A stretch of DNA of 47,500 nucleotides from Strigamia acuminata (GCA_949358305.1 CASHSZ010000125.1:1-47500); one strand, 5' to 3'. Positions 30,226 through 42,518 are shown, counted from the first letter of the stretch. Notes: generated by a model from the letters alone, not told the origin. Translations and numbers: made by a program.

Positions 30226-33200
30226 TGACAAAACTTGCACAGAATTTTGTCAACATTTGATAAATTTCCACAGAATTTAACGTTGTTTTGCTAAAACCTG
30301 CGGAAACGTGTCTAGTCGGGCAGAAACGTCTCGTAAAATGTTGCTGAAATTCCGTGGAAATTTGTCAAAAATTGACAAAAGTTGGTGACCGACCCACATC
30401 GCGTTGCGGCGCGGTCGGAGCACGCGACCCGATCCCCCCCCCCCCCCCTCCCCCCGTCCCCAAAAAACCACGCCTCGAGGAACCCCGAGGTTCGGTTTCC
30501 GACCGGGTCGCCTCTTGATCCGACTCGGGGCGCGTCACGACGCGGTCGGAGGACGGCCCTCGCCCCCAAAAACCACACTCCGGGTCACGTGGTCTCGCAC
30601 CCGACTCTTTCAGTTTTCCCGTTTTCAGCCCGTTACGGGATCGTGACGGGACTGTCGGCGGCCCGTTAACGGCCCGCACGAGCCGTGACGGGATCGTGAC
30701 GGGACCGTTGGCGGCCCGTTAACGGCCCGCACGGGCCGTGACGGGATCGTGACGGGACCGTCGGCGGCCCGTTAACGGCCCGTACGACTCCATGCGGGCC
30801 GTTGACGGGCCGTTGACGGGCCGTTAACGGGCCGTTAACGGGCCGTTAACGGGCCGTTACGGCGTAAATCGAAAAAATCAACAACCGACAACACGTACGT
30901 GAAAACGCGTACAACATTCATAGACATTAATCTCGAATCCTGTTTTTGGTTTTACGCCGTTAACGGGCCGTTAACGGCCCGTTAACGGCCCGTTAACGGC
31001 CCGTTAACGGCCCGCGTGAGGTCGTACGGGCCGTCGGCGAGCCGAAGTCCGGGAACGAAGGCCGTGACGGGATCGTGACGGGACCGTCAGCGGCCCGTTA
31101 ACGGCCCGTGCGGGCCGTTGCGGGATCGTGACGGGATCGTCGACGGCCCGTTAACGGCCCGTGCGGGCCGTTGCGGGCCGTTGACGGGCCGTTGACGGGC
31201 CGTTAACGGGCCGTTAACGGGCCGTTACGGCGTGAATCGAAAAAATCAACAACCGACAACACGTACGTGAAAACGCGTACAACATTCATAGACATTAATC
31301 TCGAATCCTGTTTTCGGTTTTGCCCCGTTAACGGGCCGTTAACGGGCCGTTAACGGGCCGTTAACGGCCCGTGCGGGCCGTTGCGGGATCGTGACGGGAC
31401 CGTCGACGGCCCGTTAACGGCCCGTGCGGGCCGTTGCGGGATCGTGACGGGACCGTCAGCGGCCCGTTAACGGCCCGTGCGGGCCGTTGCGGGATCGTGA
31501 CGGGATCGTCGACGGCCCGTTAACGGCCCGTGCGGGCCGTTGCGGGATCGTGACGGGACCGTCAGCGGCCCGTTAACGGCCCGTGCGGGCCGTTGCGGGA
31601 TCGTGACGGGATCGTCGACGGCCCGTTAACGGCCCGTGCGGGCCGTTGCGGGCCGTTGACGGGCCGTTGACGGGCCGTTAACGGGCCGTTAACGGGCCGT
31701 TACGGCGTGAATCGAAAAAATCAACAACCGACAACACGTACATGAAAACGCGTACAACATTCATAGACATTAATCTCGAATCCTGTTTTTGGTTTTACGC
31801 CGTTAACGGGCCGTTAACGGGCCGTTAACGGCCCGTTAACGGCCCGCGTGAGGTCGTACGGGCCGTCGGCGAGCCGAAGTCCGGGAACGAAGGCCGTGAC
31901 GGGATCGTGACGGGACCGTCAGCGGCCCGTTAACGGCCCGTGCGGGCCGTTGCGGGATCGTGACGGGATCGTCGACGGCCCGTTAACGGCCCGTGCGGGC
32001 CGTTGCGGGCCGTTGACGGGCCGTTGACGGGCCGTTAACGGGCCGTTAACGGGCCGTTACGGCGTGAATCGAAAAAATCAACAACCGACAACACGTACAT
32101 GAAAACGCGTACAACATTCATAGACATTAATCTCGAATCCTGTTTTCGGTTTTGCCCCGTTAACGGGCCGTTAACGGGCCGTTAACGGGCCGTTAACGGC
32201 CCGTGCGGGCCGTTGCGGGATCGTGACGGGACCGTCGACGGCCCGTTAACGGCCCGTGCGGGCCGTTGCGGGATCGTGACGGGACCGTCAGCGGCCCGTT
32301 AACGGCCCGTGCGGGCCGTTGCGGGATCGTGACGGGATCGTCGACGGCCCGTTAACGGCCCGTGCGGGCCGTTGCGGGATCGTGACGGGACCGTCAGCGG
32401 CCCGTTAACGGCCCGTGCGGGCCGTTGCGGGATCGTGACGGGATCGTCGACGGCCCGTTAACGGCCCGTGCGGGCCGTTGCGGGCCGTTGACGGGCCGTT
32501 GACGGGCCGTTAACGGGCCGTTAACGGGCCGTTACGGCGTGAATCGAAAAAATCAACAACCGACAACACGTACATGAAAACGCGTACAACATTCATAGAC
32601 ATTAATCTCGAATCCTGTTTTTGGTTTTACGCCGTTAACGGGCCGTTAACGGGCCGTTAACGGCCCGTTAACGGCCCGCGTGAGGTCGTACGGGCCGTCG
32701 GCGAGCCGAAGTCCGGGAACGAAGGCCGTGACGGGATCGTGACGGGACCGTCAGCGGCCCGTTAACGGCCCGTGCGGGCCGTTGCGGGATCGTGACGGGA
32801 TCGTCGACGGCCCGTTAACGGCCCGTGCGGGCCGTTGCGGGCCGTTGACGGGCCGTTGACGGGCCGTTAACGGGCCGTTAACGGGCCGTTACGGCGTAAA
32901 TCGAAAAAATCAACAACCGACAACACGTACGTGAAAACGCGTACAACATTCATAGACATTAATCTCGAATCCTGTTTTTGGTTTTACGCCGTTAACGGGC
33001 CGTTAACGGCCCGTTAACGGCCCGTTAACGGCCCGCACAGGCCGTGACGGGATCGTGACGGGACTGTCGGCGGCCCGTTAACGGCCCGCACGAGCCGTGA
33101 CGGGATCGTGACGGGACCGTCGGCAGCCCGTTAACGGCCCGTACGACTCCATGCGGGCCGTTGACGGGCCGTTAACGGGCCGTTAACGGCCCGTTAACGG

Positions 33201-33917
33201 CGTAAAACCAAAAACAGGATTCGAGATTAATGTCTATGAATGTTGTACGCGTTTTCACGTACGTGTTGTCGGTTGTTGATTTTTTCGATTTACACCGTCA
33301 CGGCCCGTTAACGGCCCGTTAACGGCCCGTCAACGGCCCGTCAACGGCCCGTCAACGGCCCGCATGGGCCCGCACGGGCCGTTAACGGGCCGCCGACGGT
33401 CCCGTCACGATCCCGTAACGGTCCGCACGGGCCGTTAACGGGCCGCCGACGGTCCCGTCACGATCCCGTAACGGCCCGTACAAGCCGTTAACGGGCCGCC
33501 GACGGTCCCGTCACGATCCCGTAACGGCCCGTCATGATCCCGTAACGGGAAAACTGAGAGAGTCGGGTGCGAGACCACGTGACCCGGAGTGTGGTTTTTG
33601 GGGGCGAGGGCCGTCCTTCGACCGCGCCGTGACGCGCCCCGGGTCGGATCAAGAGGCGACCCGGTCGGAAACCGAACCTCGGGGTTCCTCGAGGCGTGGT
33701 TTTTTGGGGACGGGGGGAGGGGGGGATCGGGTCGCGTGCTCCGACCGCGCCGCAACGCGCCGTGGGTCGGTCACCAACCTTTGTCAATATTTTATAAATT
33801 TCCACGGAATTTCAGCAATGTTTTACATAAGTCCGTCAAATCGGGCAGAAATATCCCGTACAATGTCGCTGCAATTCTGTGGAAATTTATCAGATATTGA
33901 CAAAATTCGGTGACGGG
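30226..33917. repeat. Satellite island III: P-T-Q-HOR satellite-Q'-T'-P'
   Basis: P 30226-30388, T 30389-30530 (with C-run), Q 30531-30623, satellite 30624-33548, then inverted Q' 33549-33645, T' 33646-33772 and P' 33773-33917. Its left half equals the left half of island I and its right half equals that of island II, so it looks like a recombinant of the two. Plus-strand 94-bp cores start at 30863, 31231, 31706, 32063, 32538 and 32895; one minus-strand core is at 33201-33294. Confidence 0.82.
31031..33168. repeat. 832-bp higher-order satellite array (right array)
   Basis: Landmark CCGTCGGCGAGCCGAAG at 31031, 31863 and 32695, again exactly 832 bp apart. Aligns base for base, with few changes, to 1-2138. 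It leaves that alignment just after CTCCATGCGGGCCGTTGACGGG, where it joins sequence matching 14675 onward. Confidence 0.93.
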
Positions 33918-34305
<388 letters not shown>

Positions 34306-34707
34306 TTGCGTCGAGGGGGTGCGTCTGCGCGACCACCGCCGCCGCCGCCGCCACCGACACCGAGTGAAAAGAAGAGCGAGGAGACGGCGCTGGAGGCGAT
34401 GGTCGAGAAGATGATGGCGAGGACGGAGGCAAAATTGGAAGCGATGCTGGCGAGAACGGAGGAACGATTCGAGAACATGTTGGAGAGGGTGGAGAAGAAG
34501 TGGATGGGAGCGATGGCCGATGATACGGAGCCGGTGGACGACGAAGGCGACGACAAAGGGGCGACCGGTGGTAAAGGTGGCGAGGAGAGGACCGGCGGCG
34601 ACGGCGGCGACGACGACGACGACAGCCACTCTTCGATTCTAATTATTCATTCATTCATTCATTCATTTATGTATTTATTTATTTATTTATTTCCCCGTGG
34701 ACCGTAA
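34306..34707 (+). CDS. Candidate terminal coiled-coil exon, copy 2
   Basis: Same 133-residue reading as 15724-16125, unchanged in length and frame despite the expanded tract in front of it. First in-frame ATG at 34399. AATAAA follows at 34764-34769. Conservation of the frame between copies says little, because the copies are so young. Confidence 0.45.
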   Translation: MRRGGASARPPPPPPPPTPSEKKSEETALEAMVEKMMARTEAKLEAMLARTEERFENMLERVEKKWMGAMADDTEPVDDEGDDKGATGGKGGEERTGGDGGDDDDDSHSSILIIHSFIHSFMYLFIYLFPRGP

Positions 34708-34763
34708 ACGAGTGGTTTACAATATTTTTTTTTTTTATTTTTTTTATATTTTTAAGACTGAAG

Positions 34764-34769
34764 AATAAA
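34764..34769 (+). promoter_or_regulatory. Candidate polyadenylation signal AATAAA, copy 2
   Basis: Copy of the signal at 16182-16187. Confidence 0.45.
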
Positions 34770-34777
34770 GTCTGATT

Positions 34778-34784
34778 ATTGTAT

Positions 34785-34823
<39 letters not shown>

Positions 34824-34998
34824 TACATTTGTACATTCAAAAGTTAAAAATAAAAATTTCAAAAATTACAAAATTACAAAATTACAAAATTACAAAATTA
34901 CAAAATTAACAAAAATTAACAAAAATTAACAAAAATTAAAAGAAAAGGAGAGAAGAGACGACGATGGTGGTGGTGGTGGTGGTGGTGGTGGTTTAGGT

Positions 34999-35029
<31 letters not shown>

Positions 35030-35032
35030 GCG
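34778..35032. repeat. Microsatellite cluster, copy 2
   Basis: Copy of 16196-16450 (ATTT, AAATTAC, TGG and GAC/GGC runs). No gene. Confidence 0.85.
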
Positions 35033-35445
35033 ACTACATCACACAGTGGAGTTTCTGGCACGACGACGGAGCCTGCGCGCGCCCATCCCCACCGCAAGCG
35101 CGAAATCCAGTGACAAAATTTGGAAAATGCGACCACGGAGATTGGGCGAGTAGGTTTTCGCGCGCCCTCCCGACACACCGTGGAAATAAAAATAGAAACA
35201 TGTAAACGAAAATAAAAAACGAGAATGAAAATAAAGATGAGAACGGTAAATGAAAATAAAAAAATAAAACGAAGAAATAAAAGGAGAGCCGAATCTTTCG
35301 ACTCCCCCCCACCCTCCCGCAACCTCGCGGGAGAGTGTTCACCATCACTATCTGAAACGAAGAAGGGACCAAACTGAAACGGCACAATGTATGGCAATGT
35401 CAATGGAATGCGTGTTTGACAATACAGCTTTGCCAGAAACGAAAA

Positions 35446-35523
35446 CTCGCGGGAGCGGGATTCGAACCCTCGATCCACAACTCCGTACGGCAGGTAACTC
35501 TGCCCGCTCGGCCACCCGGGCCC
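35446..35523 (-). repeat. tRNA-like SINE head, copy 2
   Basis: Copy of 16864-16941 with A box at 35502-35514 and B box at 35458-35468 on the minus strand. Confidence 0.6.
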
Positions 35524-35723
35524 GGAGACAAAGCGTCGCTATTTTCGATGACGACGTTTGTCGTTATTACTAATCATTATCGGTTATTGATTATTAATCG
35601 TCGATTATTAATTAATTATTGATTATTAATTATTAGTTGTCAGTTATTGCCATTATTAGTGTCGTTTATTCATTAATCTTTTTCGCGTCACCGGTCGACC
35701 GACATGCTCTAGCGTCACATCTC

Positions 35724-35724
<1 letters not shown>

Positions 35725-35782
<58 letters not shown>

Positions 35783-35925
35783 TGTGAGTGAGTGCACTTT
35801 TCCCGACCACGCGACGTCTGCGTTTTGCGACCAACTTCGTTCGACGACCGACAGACATTTATCCATTCATACATACATACATACATACATACATACATAC
35901 ATACATACATACATACACAACGTGG
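35725..35925. repeat. GA and ATAC microsatellites, copy 2
   Basis: (GA)n at about 35725-35778 and (ATAC)n at about 35867-35917, upstream of gene A'. The A' 5' UTR intron follows at 35925-36003. Confidence 0.85.
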
Positions 35926-36003
35926 TAAGTTTCTCCAACGCTATTACCGCGACAACCATTTCGTTCTCGTCAGTCGGCGTCAACTTTTCGTTCCGTTTTT
36001 CAG

Positions 36004-36171
36004 ATGGAACCGAACCGCGAACGAAACGAGGATCCGAGATGGCCGCCCATTCCCGTCGTCACGGTGAGCGCGTTTATTTTCTTCGACGTGTCACGTCGCC
36101 CCGCTTAAAATTTTGCTTTCAGGTTGACATCACCGACGACGACGAAGAAGACGGCAATGGCGCTGTCGTTG

Positions 36172-36210
<39 letters not shown>

Positions 36211-37310
36211 ACAACGACGACGAAGACCTAACCGAGATCGACGCCGCCATGTTGCGCGACGTTAAACGAGGAGTCAAACTCGAGGTCGAAGTGAGTAAAA
36301 ATTTTCGCGTTGCCCCGCGTTACCCGGCGCAATATTTTTGTTCATTCGTTCGTTCCTTCGTTCTCTCTAGACTGGGGCGGTCGAATTCGAGCTGCCGTTC
36401 GAAAAGAAGGAAGGAGAGGAGGGGGAGGAAGAGCCGCCGTCGACCGCGCGGCTCCTGTGGGCGCTGGGAAACCAGCTGGGAGAGGAGCAACGACAACTGC
36501 GTCGAACCACGGACGACGAGTTGGAGAGGTTCAAGCGAGAGATGCGAAGACGGTTGGAGGCGAAGAAGAGAGAACTTGATGAGCGGTTGAGACTACAAGA
36601 GGTGTCCCACCAGCGCCAAATCCATTTGCGTCTCGAACAGTTGGACCGAGAAAGCGCGGTCTATCGGCGGGCGTGGCGTCGACAGGAGCGGGAGCAACGA
36701 GAGCGGGAGCAGCGAGAGTGGGAGGGATTGGAGCGGGAGCGATTGGAGCTGGAGCAGTCGGAGCAGCAGTGGGAGCGGGAGCGAGAGCAGCAGTGGCAGC
36801 AGTGGCAGCAACAACAACGACGACCACTCGAGTCGGAGCCGGAGTCGGAGTCGGCTCATGACGTGGAGGTGGAGGACTTAAAAAAAAAGGCGTTGGATCT
36901 CGAGAAGCGCCCGAGACAAGAACACGTGAGTGTCTGTCTGTCTCTGTCTCTCTCTCTTTCCCCCCTTCCCATTTCACGGCGCACGGGGTCAAACTCGATT
37001 TCGATTAGACACCGTCCCACCCCGGCCAATTTATTTTCCATTTACTTTGTTTTATTTTACTTTACTTTACTTTACTTTACTTTACTTTACTTGTCCCCAG
37101 TTGAGTCACTCGCCGACCCGAGAGCCCGACGACCAACCGCCAGCCACCATTGTCGTTGCCGAAGGACCGACCGAAACCCGAGAGCGATCCGAGTCGGACG
37201 AGGGAGGCGATGGACGCGGCCACGGCCACGACGAGTGGGTACCGCGAGCACCGGGCCATCGCTCCAACGCGCCCCGACGCGACCGATCGACCGGTGGACC
37301 AATAAATTGA
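36004..37310 (+). CDS. Gene A': copy of gene A with altered C-terminus
   Basis: Exons 36004-36063, 36123-36290, 36371-36925 and 37101-37310; about 330 residues. Two coding differences from gene A are visible. The GCC run is 39 bp shorter, removing 13 alanines, and a 4-bp insertion at about 37201-37207 shifts the last 37 or so codons. After SESDE gene A reads AMDAATATT... and ends PVDQ, whereas A' reads GGDGRGHGH... and ends GGPIN. Which tail is ancestral cannot be told. The new frame uses a TGA 9 bases beyond the old TAA. Everything else matches, including splice sites. Confidence 0.8.
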
Positions 37311-37461
37311 TCGATTAATTAATTAGTTAATTCGTTCGTTTTTATTTATCCCTGTTTCATTTGTTTTCAATTCTTCTTCTTTTTTTTTTTTGTTTTTTTT
37401 TTTTTTTTTCCTCGTTGGCACCGACAATACGTCGTCATCGCCTTTGTTTTTGTTGTTGTTA

Positions 37462-37511
<50 letters not shown>

Positions 37512-37762
37512 TAATAAAAATGGAAAAATGAAATAAAATACAATAAAATATAATAAAATAAAACGAAACAGAATTAATCGGCCAGTCGGCTGTCCAAAAT
37601 TGACACGTGTTCGGTCGTGAAGACGTCGCGGATTGAGCGAACACACACAGTCGTCCGTCGAAGCGAGAAGGAAGAGGGCGATGTTGTCGTGGCGACCCAC
37701 ACACGCGCGTCCGCGTCAGTTTTGGGAAAACCGTCCGCCATGGCCTAGAAGAGACCGACGGA
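37311..37762. other. Intergenic, copy 2, up to the copia insertion
   Basis: Copy of 18764 to about 19220: T-runs and (AAT)n, no gene. Ends with GACCGACGGA at the insertion junction. Confidence 0.7.
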
Positions 37763-38027
37763 TTGAAGAACAAATTCCAGGCCAAAAGTGAGTAAAAGAA
37801 CAAGATTTAATCATCTCATGCAAGCATGGAGAAAAATCAACAACAAGAGAACAAGTAATAACAACAGTTGCTAAGCAGTTAAAAAACAACTCCAACTACG
37901 GTAACCCAATTGATACATCAATGTTTACATGATAATAAACTATAAAATCATAAATAATTACAAATCAAACATGTGTAACATCAATAATCAATTGCATATC
38001 ACAAATCTCGGAGAACAAAAGCCAACA
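37763..38027 (-). repeat. Left LTR of foldback copia element, truncated
   Basis: About 265 bp, reverse complement of 40328-40607. Inner end TGTTGGC on the minus strand at 38021-38027, next to a polypurine tract (38028-38040, AATGGGGGGCTC on the minus strand). The outer bases TGTTGAAAGTATGG expected from the other copy are absent. Confidence 0.85.
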
Positions 38028-38094
38028 GAGCCCCCCATTCTCCGAGACATGACTCAATCATATAACAAGATATAACAAAAGTAAATGCGAAAAC

Positions 38095-39954
38095 CTATCG
38101 CAAACTACTGTAAAAATGTTGACATAAATATCGAATGCGGGCGGGCGAGAAAAATTTTGTGAAGATGTCCGCAGGGTTTAATTCACCTGAAACTTTCCTC
38201 AAAACAAAAACACCCTCATTTAGCCAATCCCGCAGGAAAAAGAATTTCACGTCAATGTGCTTTGTCCTCCGATTCTCTATATCGTTGCGGGTGAAAAAAA
38301 TCGTCGACAGAGAATCAGAGAACATGGTTGGGGCCGGAAGTTGAAAAATCCGGGTCCGCTCAATCGCACCATGAAGCCAGACAATTTCCTTTGCACCGTC
38401 CAAAAGCGCTAGGAATTCCGCTTCCATAATGGACAAGGCGCAATAGCGTTGCTTACAGCAACCCCAGGAAATGGGAACCCCGAACACCGAAATCGTATAA
38501 CCTCCGAAGCTCTTTCTTGTATCTCGATCTGAGATCCAAGAAGCATCGGAGTGCCCTGATAGAATATCTCCAGTGACCGCGGAAAGCTGAATTGAATATT
38601 CCCGCGTATTCTTCACATACTGGAGGATCTGTAGCAAAAGGGCCACGTGCCTTCCAGTAAAGCACGTGTTATATTGTGACATAAGGATAACTGGAAAGAG
38701 GATATCGGGACGCGTTCGAGAAGCTAGAAAGAGCAGAGACCCAATGAGAGACCGATATGGGAATTCATCATCCCTCAAAACACGTTCACCATCTCTAGCA
38801 CAATTGACCATCGTGCCAACGGTAATCGGGACTTTGCACAAATGCTCGGAGGAAATTCCGTAGTCTTCAGCAATCTTATCAATGTAATCGCGCTGATGGA
38901 TGCAGATTTTACCACCATCGCGATCAAATTGGACGCCCAACAACTTCGATACCGGACCCAAATCTGTTATCGTGAAAATTGCACGAAGGGCCTTAACAGT
39001 TCGATCACGCGGATCTTGTCCTTTGGTGAAAAGTACCATGTCATCAACATAAACAAGGATGACAGCATCATAAGTGTTGGAAATAAATACGCCATTAATC
39101 CCAAGAAGCTTGTGGAAATTAATCCCTAGCAAAGCCTCAACTAGGCGGAAATTCCATTGCCGTCCGCTCTGATGAAGGCCATAAAGGGCCTTATGAAGCC
39201 TCCATACCTTACCGGCATTCTGAGGAGTTTCCCAGCCCTTAGGAATTCTCATGAAGATAGCTTCATCTAAGTTGCCATATAAATAAGCACCCTTGACATC
39301 GAGATGTGCATCTAGCCAGCCTAAAACGACTACTAGAAGCACGAAAAACAGGCGTATAAGCACATAGTTAACCACGGGACTGAAAACCTCGGAATAGTCG
39401 ACTCCGAACTTTTGGCTGAAGCCCTGGGCAACCAACATCGCTCTAAAGCGGCGCACGACGCCTTCTGCATCGCGCTTGATGTAGTAAACCCATTTATTCC
39501 CCACAATGTTCACATTAGAAGGAGGTTTCTCAACCTCTTCGTAAACACCTCGCTCACGGAAGAGTGAAAGCTCTTCCTCCATGGCTTTCTGCCAATGGAC
39601 ACGGTCGGGACTTGCAATAGCTTCCTTATAGGTGCGAGGAACCTGGGCAAATAAGGAGTGCGCGTACCGTGGTGTAGCAGAATAGCAATCCCCTAATGCT
39701 TCATCTTCTGAAGCCGTAGGACTAGGAAGAGGAAAAGCAGTTGGATCTGCCGGAGGGGGATCAACCGTGCAAACAGGCACGTTCCGGGTGCAAAAGTCAA
39801 AATTATCCCGGTCATATGCTAATCGATGATCTGCGCAATATTGCGCAACGTCAACATGACTCCGTAATCTGGTATGATCCGGGGGATAAAAATACACATC
39901 AGTGTTTCCCATAGTCGCACCAGACTGCCGAATCACCTCGGATTGAAGATTGAA
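38095..39954 (-). pseudogene. Copia pol fragment: reverse transcriptase and RNase H
   Basis: Open minus-strand frame covering the C-terminal part of pol. A connector with VDVAQYCADHRLAYD matches the equivalent region of the element at 5234-9673. Reverse transcriptase has HLDVKGAYLYG and the YVDD catalytic site, again with YGLHQSGR. RNase H has GHSDASW and SIMEAEFLAL, and the end is HFYSSLR. Clearly a different copia lineage member from the first element (many substitutions). The frame can be read further, to 40098, but that part is antisense of the right arm and not pol. Lacks Gag, protease and integrase, so not autonomous. Confidence 0.85.
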
Positions 39955-40260
39955 GACGGCGCAAAGGAAATTGTCTGGCTTCATGGCGCGATTGAGCGGA
40001 CCCGGATTTTTCAACTTCCGGCCCCAACCATGTTCTCTGATTCTCTGTCGACGATTTTTTTCACCCGCAACGATATAGAGAATCGGAGGACAAAGCACAT
40101 TGACGTGAAATTCTTTTTCCTGCGGGATTGGCTAAATGAGGGTGTTTTTGTTTTGAGGAAAGTTTCAGGTGAATTAAACCCTGCGGACATCTTCACAAAA
40201 TTTTTCTCGCCCGCCCGCATTCGATATTTATGTCAACATTTTTACAGTAGTTTGCGATAG
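39955..40260 (+). pseudogene. Inverted duplicate of the copia RNase H C-terminus
   Basis: Plus-strand copy of the last part of the pol fragment, from AKEIVWLHGAIER to HFYSSLR and the TAG, identical in protein to the left arm. It is joined to the middle of pol in inverse orientation at 39954/39955. Confidence 0.85.
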
Positions 40261-40327
40261 GTTTTCGCATTTACTTTTGTTATATCTTGTTATATGATTG
40301 AGTCATGTCTCGGAGAATGGGGGGCTC

Positions 40328-40607
40328 TGTTGGCTTTTGTTCTCCGAGATTTGTGATATGCAATTGATTATTGATGTTACACATGTTTGATTTGTAATTA
40401 TTTATGATTTTATAGTTTATTATCATGTAAACATTGATGTATCAATTGGGTTACCGTAGTTGGAGTTGTTTTTTAACTGCTTAGCAACTGTTGTTATTAC
40501 TTGTTCTCTTGTTGTTGATTTTTCTCCATGCTTGCATGAGATGATTAAATCTTGTTCTTTTACTCACTTTTGGCCTGGAATTTGTTCATCAATCCATACT
40601 TTCAACA
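40328..40607 (+). repeat. Right LTR of foldback copia element
   Basis: 280 bp, TGTTGGC...TTTCAACA, preceded by the polypurine tract AGAATGGGGGGCTC (40314-40327). Complete at its outer end. Confidence 0.88.
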
Positions 40608-40638
40608 GGATAAATGGGCGAATGAAACGCTCGTTTAA

Positions 40639-40858
40639 CCTTGGGGTATGTGTGCGGATTTTGTCGGGGGCGAAAGGGTCCCGCTTTTTAACATTACGGC
40701 GGCCTATACGTTGTTTCGTTGATCGCGACTGCGATGCGGAATTTGCGGATGTTGTTTTGGCCGAGTAGTTCGTGCGACCGAGCGCGTTTTGTTCGTTGCT
40801 TTTCGGTGTTCGGTGGGTTTTGTGACCGGTCAAGGGTTTCGCTAAAACGTGGTTTTTG
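40639..40858 (+). repeat. Dispersed repeat R, copy 4
   Basis: Copy of 19249-19468 within the duplicated block. Confidence 0.85.
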
Positions 40859-41485
40859 TGACGGGAGGGAGGGGGGGGATCGGGTCGCGTGCTCCGAAAG
40901 CGCCGCGACGCGCCGTGACTCTTGATCCGACTCGGGGCGCGTCACGGCGCGGTCGGAGGACGGCCCTCGCCCCCAAAAACCACACTCCGGGTCACGTGGT
41001 CTCGCACCCGACTCCCTCAGTTTTCCCGTTTTCAGCCCGTTACGGGATCATGACGGGCCGTTACGGGATCGTGACGGGACCGTCGGCGGCCCGTTAACGG
41101 GCCGTTAACGGCCCGCATGAGGTCGTACGGGCCGTCGGCGAGCCGAAGTCCGGGAACGAAGGCCGTTACGGGACCGTCACGGGACCGTCGGCGGCCCGTT
41201 AACGGCCCGTGCGAGCCGTTACGGGATCGTGACGGGACCGTCACGATCCCGTCAACGGCTTGTACGGGCCGTTAACGAGCCGCCAACGGGACCGTCACGA
41301 TCTCGTAACGGCCCGTACAAGCCGTTGACGGGATCGTGACGGGACCGTCACGATCCCGTAACGGCCCGCACGGTCCGTTAACGGGCCGCCGACGGTCCCG
41401 TCACGACCCCATCACGGCCCGTACAAGCCGTTGACGGGGTCGTGACGGGACCGTTACGGGACCGTCGGCGGGCCGTTACGGGCCA
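40859..41485. repeat. Q-satellite island upstream of gene B'
   Basis: Copy of 19469-20095, no visible length difference. Confidence 0.8.
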
Positions 41486-41792
41486 TATACGGTATTTTTG
41501 CGGAGTCGCGGTCGCGCGAGATTCGTCGCGGTAAAAGCGAATTCATTTACGGTCTCGGCTACCACTCGAAGTCGACGGCCTCGACTCGCGCGGCCACGAA
41601 ATGGTTTGCGAGCTCGACACCAGATGTCACGACAAACGCGCACGTTGGTCCGACAGCGTATATCGCGCGAGTGTTTCATTTTCCTCCCGGTTTTCATCGG
41701 CACTTCGTCTCCGTTGGTAAGTTTGGTGTTTTGTGTGGTTTCTCTCTCCAATTTATTTTCAATTCTCTACTCGTCTCCCACACAGAAGAAAG

Positions 41793-42310
41793 ATGGAAGG
41801 AGCGCAGCATGCAGAGGGCGACAAGTCACATTACTGCGCTTTGTGCTGCGGTAAATACCCCGACAGTAAGAAACAAACATCCATTTATTTACTTATCAGT
41901 TGTTCAATTTATTTATTTATTTATTTTTTAATTATGTATATTTTATTTGATTTTAATTTTTTCTCGTTTCAGAACCGAACGGTGTTTTCTGTAAAGATGC
42001 CTTTCGTCACTGGCGACGGTACCATAACATCGGCGGAGATGCGGACGATTCCACCCGAGGGCTGCTACGAATCCATTCGCGCGACCCCGTTCGTTTGGCA
42101 TTGGTGAGCTTTTAGTTTCTTCGCCGAGTTAACTAGTCAACTAATTTATTTTTTTTTATTTTTTATTTTTTTTTCAAGGCACTGAGACGGGTGTACCGAC
42201 ACAACGACGGACGCTGTCCGTTTTGCGCGGAAACACCCTTTTTCGAGGATCTCTCTACCCATTGGGTGGAAGCGCATAGATTTCAAGCACCGACCGCCCA
42301 CCAGGGATGA
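41793..42310 (+). CDS. Gene B': copy of the paired-finger gene B
   Basis: Exons 41793-41865, 41973-42103 and 42179-42310, all at a constant 21390 offset from gene B. Encodes the same 111-residue protein with both fingers intact. 5' UTR intron at 41717-41785. I saw no coding difference between the copies. Confidence 0.85.
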
Positions 42311-42518
42311 CGGAGACAGCATCGGTGGACCGTGCATTCGATTTTATTTGACCTTTTTTTGTTTTTTTGTTTTTTTGTTTTTTTTTGTATTGTATGACTT
42401 CTTCTTCATTTCTTTTTATTTGTTTTAATTAATTAAAAATAAAAAAAATAAGAATAAAAATAAAAATAAAAATAAAAAAAAATCCACATTAATCGTAGTT
42501 GTTATTTAACGAGGCGGA

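Larger units (their letters stand above)
37763..40607. mobile_element. Copia-derived foldback element with inverted LTRs
   Basis: Two 3' ends of one copia element face outward. The left arm 37763-38400 and right arm 39955-40607 are reverse complements, differing at only two silent sites near the inner ends (matching 39960 and 39987) plus the left terminus. Between them lies single-copy pol sequence on the minus strand. Gag, protease and integrase are missing. The uninterrupted target exists at 19216-19230, so insertion postdates the segmental duplication. The right LTR ends CAACA followed by GGATAAATGG. The left LTR lacks about 12-14 terminal bases and joins target sequence within a GGA/GGAT overlap, so no clean 5-bp duplication is visible. 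Confidence 0.88.

Noticed and set aside
29633-30271. A 212-residue minus-strand frame across repeat R
   Set aside because: It runs through repeat modules, partial versions occur at every R copy, and it shows no domain or splice logic.
39955-40098. N-terminal extension of the second copia pol frame
   Set aside because: This part is the antisense of the inverted RNase H arm; homology to pol begins only inside 39954.
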